A stretch of 49,949 bases of DNA, taken from the NCBI GenBank assembly GCA_016716885.1, contig JADJUV010000058.1, positions 1 to 49,949 of the forward strand, written 5' to 3'. Shown piece after piece: positions 43,557 through 49,949 of the stretch; within the stretch, counting starts at the first letter, position 1; every line of letters starts with the position of its first letter. The notes beneath the pieces were generated by a model. That model did no database searches. It saw only the letters and a program-made list of their open reading frames with translations, and was not told where the DNA came from. This stretch comes from Candidatus Trichofilum aggregatum. Its GTDB lineage: Bacteria; Chloroflexota; Anaerolineae; Promineifilales; Promineifilaceae. The position numbers and the translations under genes were made by a program.

Positions 43557-43974
43557 ATGAAGAAAGTAACATTTGGTGTGCTCGTATTGTTTATGGTGCT
43601 GTTGGTGGATGGCTTGTGGGGTGGTGGTGAGAACGCAGTCGTGACCGAAGATAGACATTGCCAATTTACCCGTTAATGTAGATGTCGAAACCGTAGCCGC
43701 CATCCAGGACGATGCCAATGTCTTCGTTTTGGATGTTCGTGAGCAATATGAGTACGACGAAGGGCACATTCCCGGCGTGACCCTCATCCCCATGAGCGAA
43801 ATTACCACCCGCCTCAGCGAAATCCCTACCGACCAAAAAGTCATCGTCACCTGCCGCAGTGGCAACCGGAGCGATCAGGTAACTGATTTCTTGCGGGAAC
43901 AAGGATTCACGAATGTTCACAACATGGAAGGGGGTATCCTGGCGTGGACCGCCGCTGGGTTGCCCGTCGAATAA
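43557..43974 (+). CDS. Exported rhodanese-like protein (frameshift near the signal)
   Basis: A single-domain rhodanese (PF00581) preceded by a hydrophobic export signal, MKKVTFGVLVLFMVLLV. The frame breaks near 43655: the signal part runs out of frame, and the domain part reads DIANLPVNVDVETVAAIQDD, FVLDVREQYEYDEGHIPGV, then VIVTCRSGNRSDQVTDFL with the catalytic Cys in CRSGNRS, and HNMEGGILAWTAAGLPV. The active-site loop length is that of a true sulfurtransferase. The GCTTGTGGG after the signal suggests a lipobox Ala-Cys-Gly if the sequence is corrected. Its neighbour DUF2892 supports a sulfur-transfer pair. Confidence 0.82.
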
Positions 43975-44013
43975 CATAACAACGATTCCACTCCAATTGG
44001 AGCTAATTGAACT

Positions 44014-44053
44014 AAAAGCGCCGTTGAGAAAGTTGCTTTTCTCAACGGCGTTT
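44014..44053. terminator. Bidirectional terminator between rhodanese and FHA genes
   Basis: CGCCGTTGAGAAAG (44019-44032) pairs with CTTTTCTCAACGGCG (44036-44050), with AAAA before and TTT after. It lies between two convergent genes. Confidence 0.85.
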
Positions 44054-44066
44054 CTGCCAGAAATGG

Positions 44067-44777
44067 CTACGTACTAACCAGAGCAGTTGGTTCAATCTCA
44101 AGATTGAACCAATCTAACGCGGTTAGTGGTCTTAATAGGGCAGGATTGTCCAGGCGGAAACCGTGTCCTCGTACTGTCACAATGTAGTTAAAATCATCCA
44201 GTTCGACTAAGCGGTCGCGCAGGCGACGTACCAACGCATCAATCGCCTGTTCAGTAACGCCCATACCGCCCGTTTCCGGCCAGACCGTGTTGACGATAGC
44301 ATCTCGGTCACAGACCGCCCCATCGGCATCATAAAGCAGTTTGAGCAGGTGGAACTGGGCGACCGAAAGTGGGGGATTGAGCGTTTGACCTTTGATGGTC
44401 ACGGAACGCAATTCTTCATTAAGTTCTAATTGACCATGCACTTTGGGTCGCTCAAAGGTCAGCGGCAGGGTGGCATCGGTGCCGACAAAGGCTAGTTTCA
44501 CCGCCAGGGCGATTTGAATTTCATCGCCATCACGCAAAACAGCGGTGCCACTGATTTGTTCACCGTTCAGGTGGGTACCGTTTTTACTGCCCAGATCATG
44601 CAACACATAACTACCATCGGCATGGATAATTTTGATGTGATGGCGCGAGACCTGCCGCTCTGGTAAAACAATCTGACAATCACTGCCTCGCCCAACGATA
44701 AATTCATCGGTATCAATGGTCCAGCGTTGACCGGCTAATTGCCCCTCACGGGCCACAATTACTGGCTTTTCGTTCAT
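44067..44777 (-). CDS. FHA domain fused to OmpR-type winged helix
   Basis: A 236-residue regulator. The N-terminal FHA domain (about residues 10-95), which binds phosphothreonine, shows FIVGRGSDCQIVLPERQVSRHH and LHDLGSKNGTHLNG with the key Arg, Ser, His and Asn. A C-terminal trans_reg_C winged helix follows, PPLSVAQFHLLKLLYDADGA and VTEQAIDALVRRLRDRL with VTVRGHGFRLDN, expected to bind DNA. This makes a phospho-dependent transcription factor likely. The Hanks-type kinase gene is divergently placed 92 bp away and is the obvious candidate to feed it. The last codons lie in a palindrome (44087-44112), so the tail sequence LDWFNLEIEPTAL may be acquired. Confidence 0.88.
   Translation of the reverse strand: MNEKPVIVAREGQLAGQRWTIDTDEFIVGRGSDCQIVLPERQVSRHHIKIIHADGSYVLHDLGSKNGTHLNGEQISGTAVLRDGDEIQIALAVKLAFVGTDATLPLTFERPKVHGQLELNEELRSVTIKGQTLNPPLSVAQFHLLKLLYDADGAVCDRDAIVNTVWPETGGMGVTEQAIDALVRRLRDRLVELDDFNYIVTVRGHGFRLDNPALLRPLTALDWFNLEIEPTALVST
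44087..44112. repeat. Mini-palindrome inside the 3' end of the FHA gene
   Basis: TTGGTTCAATCT-CA-AGATTGAACCAA is a perfect 12-bp inverted repeat. The TTCAATCT/AGATTGAA core is shared with 10943-10962. Confidence 0.7.
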
Positions 44778-44868
44778 AACCCTACCTCTTTTGTATAATT
44801 ACAGGAACTCCATTGTCTCCGTGCTTGATTTACTCTGGAGACTGAGAGATGAGAGACGATTCGCAACT

Positions 44869-45860
44869 ATGTTACCACCATTAAGCGACGACACTATTCA
44901 CACGTAATCGGTATAAGCTGACCAATGTTGTGGGCCAGGGGGGGATGGGCTGTGTCTATCGCGCCGAGGATTTACGTTTGCCAGGGCGGGTGTGTGCCAT
45001 CAAAGAGGTTCAGCCAGATCCCAATCTTTCACTGGAGTTACAAGCTCAGGCTCAGACGCAATTTCAGCGGGAAGCCAGTATTCTGGCCCAACTGGATCAT
45101 CCCAATTTACCTAAAGTGTCTGATTTTTTTACCGACAACGAGCGGGATTTTCTGGTCATGGATTATGTGCCAGGTTCAGACCTGCGTGAGTTGACACAGG
45201 CGACGTATGAACAGGGCCGTTTGCCAGATGCGGCCACTGGTGATTCAGTTGAACTGGCAGATTTTAGACGCTCTGGAATATCTTTACAAACAAGACCCGC
45301 CTGTTTTGCACCGAGATATTAAACCAGCGAATATTAAGCTGACGCCAGACAATCGAATTAAACTGGTAGATTTTGGTCTTGTCAAGCTAATGGCGGAAGA
45401 TGATGTGCGGACGATTACGGTGATTCAGGGGCGCGGGACGGCGTTATACACCCCGTTGGAGCAATATGGTAGTGATTCGGCGCATACGGATGTTCGTAGT
45501 GATATTTATGCGTTGGGGGCTACCCTGTATCATTTGTTTACGAACCAGTTACCGCCGTCGGCGAAGGAGCGGTTTTTGAATCCGGCAATTTTGCGGCCGC
45601 CTCATCAAATCAATTCTGGGGTTAGTCGGGTTATCTCTGAAGCTGTTTTGTGGGCTATGGCTATGCACCCGGATGATCGGCCTGATTCGATTGGCACCCT
45701 GCGGGAAGCCTTACAGGGGAAACGGGACAGAACGCGGCCGCAGAAAGACAATTACACATCAACTTCTCTCCCCTGGTTAGAGGCTCTGGACGCCAACCGT
45801 ATTCCCATTCTTATTGCCCTGGTACTCTTTTTGCTGGCCCTGGCCCTGACGTTTATTTAG
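44869..45860 (+). CDS. Hanks-type serine/threonine protein kinase (two frameshifts)
   Basis: A eukaryotic-like protein kinase of about 330 residues. The N-terminus MLPPLSDDTIHT shifts frame near 44900 into RNRYKLTNVVGQGGMGCVYR (glycine loop). CAIKEVQ (ATP-binding Lys), LDHPNLPKVSDFF and LVMDYVPGSDLREL follow. After a second shift near 45235 come VLHRDIKPANIKL (catalytic loop), LVDFGLVKL, TALYTPLEQYG (APE-like) and DVRSDIYALGATLYHL. A C-terminal transmembrane helix, IPILIALVLFLLALALTFI, ends the protein with no extracellular sensor, so it is tail-anchored. All catalytic residues survive, and the breaks look like sequence errors. It pairs logically with the divergent FHA regulator and the PP2C phosphatase at 11.2-12.1 kb. 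Confidence 0.87.
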
Positions 45861-46120
45861 CGATCTGTCGTTTCGGCCCAACTGTAGATCGGGTAATGAT
45901 AGCCGCCCCTTTCCTGAATGTGCCAGTCGCGGCCGCAAAGCTGACAATGGGCCTGGTAACTGGTTGTGGTAGCAATGCCGTGATCCTCAAATTGTATGGG
46001 CACAATTTCCAACTGGGTATAACCCATAAAAGAGTCGTTCGCGGCGGCTTGCTCCACAAATGAGGGGTTATCATAGGCCCAAAGTATAAGTGAATGAGCG
46101 ATAGTTACCAAAGCCTTCAT
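45857..46120 (-). CDS. Hypothetical protein with CxxC motif
   Basis: I do not recognise this 87-residue product. It begins MKALVTIAHSLILWAYDNPS, a mildly hydrophobic helix. A polar middle follows, then HCQLCGRDWHIQ, a CxxC pair that could bind zinc, and an aromatic end. AAGGG lies nine bases before the ATG; a GTG seven codons upstream is an alternative. It overlaps the kinase gene end by four bases on the opposite strand. A GCGGCCGC inside supports native DNA. Confidence 0.45.
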   Translation of the reverse strand: MKALVTIAHSLILWAYDNPSFVEQAAANDSFMGYTQLEIVPIQFEDHGIATTTSYQAHCQLCGRDWHIQERGGYHYPIYSWAETTDR

Positions 46121-46160
46121 CACGCCAAAACCCTTGGCCACGTGTACAATTAAAAGACGT

Positions 46161-46249
46161 TAGTAACTACCAAGCCCGTTGCCTGAGCTTGTCGAGAGGC
46201 AATGGGCGGGCTTCGACAAGCTCAACTCTCGACAGTGTTCGTAGTTACG
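46161..46249. repeat. Palindromic element with GAGCTTGTCGA arms
   Basis: TAGTAACTAC and GTAGTTAC form the outer ends. GCCTGAGCTTGTCGAGAGGC and TTCGACAAGCTC form inner inverted arms. Sequences worded TTCGACAAGCTCA are widely dispersed in bacterial genomes. A REP- or MITE-like role is possible. Confidence 0.65.
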
Positions 46250-46310
46250 GATGTTAAGCCAATTATCAAGGTATATCATTTACCCTCAAAACATTCAGCC
46301 TTTTATCTTC

Positions 46311-46335
46311 ACGCAACACGCAACACGAGTCACGT
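46311..46335. repeat. Short-period repeat (CACGCAA words) abutting a start codon
   Basis: CACGCAACACGCAACACGAG and TCACGT form tandem seven-base words ending right at the ATG (46336) of the glycosyltransferase gene. That leaves no normal ribosome binding site between. Confidence 0.65.
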
Positions 46336-47315
46336 ATGAAACCCACCATCTCTCTCATTGCTCCTGTATACAACGAAGAACCAGTTTTGCCGGAACTATA
46401 CCGCCGTATCATAGAAGTTATGGATAAAAGCGGTGAACTCTGGGAATTGGTTCTGGTCAACGATGGTAGCCGGGATCGCTCGGCTGAAATTATCGGCCAA
46501 CTTCACGCGGCGGATAACCGGGTGAAAGGGGTTAGCTTTTCCCGCAATTTTGGCTTCCAGGTGGCGGTTACGGCGGGCCTGGATCATGTCAGCGGGGATG
46601 CAGTTGTGCTCATTGATGCCGACCTGCAAGACCCACGAAGTGATTATTGAGATGATCATGTAGTGGCGGGAAAGGGTATGATGGTTTTTTTTTGGGTGCG
46701 GGCCTCGCGGGAGGGGAGACGTGGTTTAAGCGATTTACCGCGGCCGCGTTCTATCGCCTCATTGATCGCATCACCGGTATAGACATTCCCCTGGACACCG
46801 GGGACTTTCGCCTGATGGACAGGCGTGTCGTGGATGCGATCCGCCTGATGCCGGAGCGCAACCGTTTTTTGCGCGGCATGGTTCCCTGGGTAGGGTTTCG
46901 CCAGGCCGGGGTCCGTTATGATCGCAAAGCCCGTTTTGCGGGCGAATCCGGACTTAACAGCGTCCGCAAAGATGCTACCCCTTCGCCCTGAATGCCATTA
47001 CCAGTTTCTCCTGCTTCCCCTTTTAAACTGGCGACCTATCTGGGTTTTGCTATCGCTGGTTTTAGTGTTCTGGCTATTCTGACGGTTATCCTTTTGCGTC
47101 TTTTCTCACCCGTTGAACCGTTGTTAGGACAGGCAACTACCCTGGTGGTTGTTTTGTTCCTGGGTGGTGTTCAGCTTATCTCCCTGGGCATCATCGGCGA
47201 ATATTTGGGGCGCATTTATGATGAGGTCAAACAGAGACCGCTTTACCTGGTAGATAAGAAGTGGGGGCTAGAGAAGATTGACCCACGAGAAGCGTTTCAC
47301 CAGGTCACGGATTAA
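46336..47315 (+). CDS. GT2 glycosyltransferase, DPM1/GtrB-like with membrane tail (frameshifts)
   Basis: An enzyme that transfers a sugar from a nucleotide donor to polyprenyl phosphate, expected at the inner face of the membrane. The catalytic domain shows SLIAPVYNEEPVLPELYRRI, ELVLVNDGSRDRSAEII, SFSRNFGFQVAVTAGLDHV and LIDADLQDP (DxD). After shifts near 46635-46690 come ETWFKRFTAAAFYRLIDRIT, DTGDFRLMDRRVVDAI and RNRFLRGMVPWVGF. After another near 46960-46990, two transmembrane helices follow (TYLGFAIAGFSVLAILTVIL and TLVVVLFLGGVQLISLGIIG) with the terminal GEYLGRIYDEVKQRPLYLV signature. Corrected length is about 320 residues, normal for the family. No partner flippase gene is nearby. Confidence 0.87.
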
Positions 47316-47668
47316 ATCTTATCGGAATTTAACATTAGGTCACGCTAAGGCGCAAAGTACGCAAAGGTCTTTTCTTAGCGACTTGGCCACGCTTTGCGTG
47401 AGAGATTTCTTAATTGCCGATAAACTCTATTAGATTGATTCAATCATAGATAGAGAGGTTCGCGGCCGCGGGGAATATCATCAGATATGCCTCGCGGTTT
47501 TTGTTTGCACTGGCTAAGAACATTACGATTTACTCCTGAGATGTGTTATCTTTAACCCACATATTCCGTGGATTACCAACCCACTTATAATCGTCCAAAA
47601 ATAAGTTCCACCCAGACCTGACAGGTTTTCGGAAACCTGTCAGGTCTAAACTGGGAAGTTGTTTTTAG
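47316..47668. other. Gene-free region with CGCAAAG word repeat and GACCTGACAGG palindrome
   Basis: From about 47339 to 47402 there are CGCAAAG words (GGCGCAAAGTACGCAAAGGT) with CACGCTTTGCGTGAG as the opposing arm. One of the few intergenic CGCGGCCGCG copies is at 47461-47470. A 15-bp perfect stem AGACCTGACAGGTTT (47614-47628) with TCGG loop and its complement (47633-47647) ends 21 bases before the moaA ATG. Confidence 0.7.
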
Positions 47669-48700
47669 ATGCTCACTACCCTAAACCGCAAAGACCTGAT
47701 TACCGACAAATTTGGCCGCCCCATTCGTGATTTACGTCTCTCTGTCATTGATAAATGCAACTTCCGTTGCCCTTACTGTATGCCCGCCGAAATCTTTGGC
47801 GAAAGTTATCAGTTTCTGCCCAACAGCGAGTTGCTTACCGTTGAAGAGATGACCCGGCTGACCCGGCTGTTTGCCCAGCTAGGGGTCAGCAAATTGCGCC
47901 TTACCGGTGGTGGAACCGCTTATCCGCCCTGACCTGGCCCAACTTATCCACAACTTAGCCAGGTTCCTGGCATAGAACGCCGGCTATGACCACCAATGGA
48001 TTTTTCCTGGCCGAGCAGGCCCAGGCCATTAAAGATGCCGGGTTGATTCGTCTTACCGTTAGTTTAGACTCACTGAACAACGAGGTTTTTCAGGTTTTAA
48101 ATGGGCGCAAATCCTCGGTGGATCGGGTATTAGCTGGTTTTCACAAGGCGGAAGAAGTCGGTTTTTCACCCATTAAAATCAACTGCGTGGTTAAGCGTGG
48201 GGTTAACGATCATACCATCGTGGATCTGGCCCGTTATTTTCAAGGCACGCCGCACATCGTTCGTTTTATTGAATATATGGATGTGGGCAACCTGAACGGC
48301 TGGCGTATGGATGATGTGGTCTCTGGGAAGAGATTATCGCCCGGATTCACCAGGAACTGCCCCTGGAACCCATCGGGCCGAACTATTTTGGTGAGGTGGC
48401 GAAACGGTTTCGTTATGTGAATGGGCAGGGTGAGATTGGCATTGTCACCTCCGGTGACGCAACCGTTTTGTAGGGATTGCACCCGTGCGCGTCTCTCTAG
48501 CGCGGGAGAATATTACACCTGTCTTTTTGGCACGCAGGATGGATTTGAAGACGCCGATGCGTATAGGGGCGACCGATGAGGAACTGATTGAGCGGATGAC
48601 CGCGGTCTGGCTCCGGCGCACGGATCGTTACTCGGAGTTGCGTACTTCGTTCACCCGTTTGCCACGGAAAGGGGCGGAGATGTATCGCTTAGGTGGGTAG
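47669..48700 (+). CDS. moaA: GTP 3',8-cyclase MoaA (several frameshifts)
   Basis: Radical-SAM enzyme that starts molybdopterin cofactor synthesis from GTP. The first cluster motif is intact in LSVIDKCNFRCPYCMPAEIF (CxxxCxxC). LRLTGG(E)P is broken by an extra G near 47914. DLAQLIHNLA then MTTNGFFLAEQAQAIKDAGL follow, with LTVSLDSLN, RVLAGFHKAEEVGF, KINCVVKRGVND and VRFIEYMDVGNLNGW. The C-terminal cluster is in VTQPFCRDCTRARLSSAGEY, and the end GAEMYRLGG is the MoaA terminal motif. At least five one-base shifts (about 47914, 47960-47985, 48325, 48448, 48540) break it. Such a set in an otherwise well-preserved housekeeping gene points to sequencing error. No other moa genes are in the window. 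Confidence 0.87.
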
Positions 48701-48788
48701 GATTGAGCATTGGCGTTGGTTGCGCGTAGGAAACGTAGGCGAAACGGTAGGGGAGCATCCAACAAGGTTGAGTGGAGCGCCTATAATG

Positions 48789-48853
48789 GGTTTCAAGTTT
48801 CAAGTTTCAAGTTTCAAGTTTCAAGTTTCAAGTTTCAAGTTTCGAGTTTCGAG
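48789..48853. repeat. Tandem heptamer array (TTTCAAG)n
   Basis: About seven perfect TTTCAAG units followed by two TTTCGAG variants lie just before the ribosome binding site of the LCP gene. Copy number of such arrays can change by slippage. The complementary words appear upstream of the transglutaminase gene at 23393-23427. Confidence 0.85.
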
Positions 48854-48866
48854 TAAGGAGTAGAGT

Positions 48867-49946
48867 TTGCGTAACAATACACCCTCAAAATCGTTGGTAC
48901 CGGTATGGTTGTCGTTTTCGCTCGCGGCCGCGTTCGTTATTTCTGGTCTCACCGTCACCATCCTGGCCTATCTGACCGTACAGGAAATGTTAGCCGCTCC
49001 CCTCAACCCCCTCGATCCACTTATTGCCGATGGGGGTAATAATGGCGATCCCAACGCTGGCGTCGCTACCCTGCCACCCCCGGTCAATCTGGAAGAGCCG
49101 CTGGTTTTGCCTGAAGCCACCCCTCTGCCCATTTACCCAATCAATGAGCAACGGGTGACCATTCTGCTCATGGGCATTGATCGTCGGCCCGGTGATGCCT
49201 TTGTTTCACGCACCGATACCATGATTGTTGATGTCCACAGAACCCGGCAGACAATACGGCGGTCATGCTTTCCATTCCTCGTGATTTATACGTGCAGATT
49301 CCGGTTATGGCCGTAACCGCATCAACACCGCCTTCGTTTTTGGCTCTCCAGGGGGATCAACCCGGCGGCAGGCGCAGAACTGGGCCATGCAAACGTGGGA
49401 ATACAACCTGGGTATCCCCATTGACCATTATCTGATGGTTGATTTCAGTGCTGTTATGCGGGGTGTGGATGCTTTGGGGGGTTGACGTGGATGTGCCCTT
49501 TGATATTTCCGATCCCACCTTTCCGGATATGAATTGCGGCTATGATCCCTGTTCATCGCCCGGGTCGCCAACATTTTGACGGCCTAACCGCTTTGAAATA
49601 TGCCCGCACGCGTCACGTGGACAATGATTTTGGTCGGGCCAATCGGCAGCAGCAGATTATTTTGGCCGTGCGGAGCAAGATTTTGGGGATGGGTGTCACC
49701 CAACTTCTGGGCCAATTGCCCTTTTTCTATAACCAGTTGAGCGAGGGTCTACGCACCGCCCTATCGCTGGATCAAATGTTGACCTGGAGGCAAGCCGCCA
49801 GCGTAAACCCTGGTGAAAACATCCAGACCGAAGTGATTGATTATGACTACGTGGTCAGTCATCGCACGGAAGAGGGGGCCAGTGTGTTGGTGATGGTGAA
49901 TGAAAAAGTTGGTCTGCTGATTGAGTCACTGTTTCATAACAATTAA
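48867..49946 (+). CDS. LytR-CpsA-Psr (LCP) family protein (several frameshifts)
   Basis: A membrane-anchored phosphotransferase-like enzyme that attaches glycopolymers to the cell wall or handles polyprenyl-linked sugars. One N-terminal transmembrane helix (about residues 12-35) and a Pro-rich spacer precede the LCP core. The core shows VTILLMGIDRRPGDAFVSRTDTMIV and, after shifts, AVMLSIPRDLYVQIP, YGRNRINTAFVFG, the HYLMVDFSAVMRGVDALGG region, GLTALKYARTRHVDNDFGRANRQQQII and a C-terminal helical part. The conserved Arg residues of the pyrophosphate pocket are present. Frame changes lie near 49235, 49305, 49480 and 49545. The TTG start is set by AAGGAG seven bases upstream. The stop lies three bases before the window end. 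Confidence 0.87.
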
Positions 49947-49949
49947 ACG

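Larger units (their letters stand above)
107..48932. repeat. Highly iterated palindrome GCGGCCGC / CGCGGCCGCG, dispersed through the whole window
   Basis: By eye, GCGGCCGC occurs about 75 times and the extended CGCGGCCGCG about 43 times. Examples begin at 108, 438, 953, 1105, 1538, 1592, 2387, 3033, 3612, 3948, 9011, 11973, 11992, 24134, 24140, 25244, 25250, 32666, 32722, 32996, 42041, 42530, 42773, 43007 and 48924. All but a few (34119, 47462) are inside genes, in all reading frames: as Ala-Ala-Ala, as Arg-Gly-Arg and as Arg-Pro. Gaps without it are 5.6-9.0 kb, 13.4-17.5 kb, 20.0-21.8 kb, 37.7-39.6 kb and 43.0-45.6 kb. The entry spans the first to last copy and does not mean continuous repeat sequence. 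Confidence 0.9.

Noticed and set aside
48789..48853. CRISPR-like array
   Set aside because: The units are seven bases in direct tandem without spacers.
107..48932. NotI-site linker or cloning artefact as the source of GCGGCCGC
   Set aside because: Copies lie inside conserved reading frames without disrupting them and are found in all frames at irregular spacing, which linker contamination would not give.

Overview
The window reads as a chromosomal piece of an uncultured or filament-forming Chloroflexota bacterium (Anaerolineae/Ardenticatenia-like). This placement is an inference from gene content: BTAD/AfsR-type regulators, a DUF58 plus TgpA-type transglutaminase pair, LCP protein, PRC-barrel/BON proteins, tandem AI-2E-type permeases. 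There is no rRNA or other phylogenetic marker to confirm it. Base composition looks moderately GC-rich (roughly 54%, judged by eye). No tRNA, rRNA or CRISPR array was recognised.

The most striking signal is a highly iterated palindrome. GCGGCCGC occurs about 75 times by eye (about 1.4 expected at this GC), and about 43 of these extend to CGCGGCCGCG. Nearly all lie inside coding sequence in all reading frames, on genes of unrelated function. They are absent from the stretches holding insertion-sequence remnants and from several other multi-kilobase gaps. This resembles the HIP1 phenomenon of cyanobacteria (GCGATCGC) with a different word.

Layout. 0-6.6 kb: two AI-2E-family permeases, a YihY/BrkB membrane protein and an ABC-2 exporter pair. 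6.6-9 kb: AraC-type regulator, RibD-fold reductase, DUF5655 protein. 9-14.3 kb (minus): SLC13/TrkA-C permease, PP2C phosphatase, and a stress/envelope cluster (YggT, GlsB/YeaQ, double PRC-barrel plus BON). 14.7-18 kb: IS66 remnant, a low-complexity sequence scar, a NarL-type response regulator and a DUF3179 lipoprotein. 18.3-25.7 kb (plus): vanadium haloperoxidase-like lipoprotein, sigma factor with an unknown partner, DUF58 protein, TgpA-like transglutaminase. 25.7-34 kb: P-loop kinase-like protein, exodeoxyribonuclease III, EamA permease, a large hybrid histidine kinase, FAD oxidoreductase, ParB-like protein. 34.3-38.5 kb: badly broken BTAD/NB-ARC regulator and a truncated IS110. 39-43 kb: thiamine-type binding protein, tandem DUF433 proteins, a preQ1-I riboswitch with its queuosine-precursor transporter, an iron-type alcohol dehydrogenase/maleylacetate reductase. 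43-50 kb: DUF2892 and rhodanese proteins, FHA-wHTH regulator, Ser/Thr kinase, GT2 glycosyltransferase, MoaA, LCP protein.

Intergenic DNA is unusually rich in dispersed hairpins and short-period word repeats (CACAGAT, CACAGAG, CACGAAT, CGCAAAG, GAGACTAAGA, TTTCAAG, CACGCAA). Several families recur two to four times, and some supply stop codons or ribosome binding sites to neighbouring genes.

Many conserved genes carry one or more frameshifts, often at homopolymers (MoaA, GT2, LCP, Ser/Thr kinase, hybrid kinase, response regulator, DUF3179, rhodanese). Their spread over unrelated conserved genes suggests sequencing or consensus errors rather than wholesale gene decay. For these genes I give the whole reconstructed span and describe where the frame changes.
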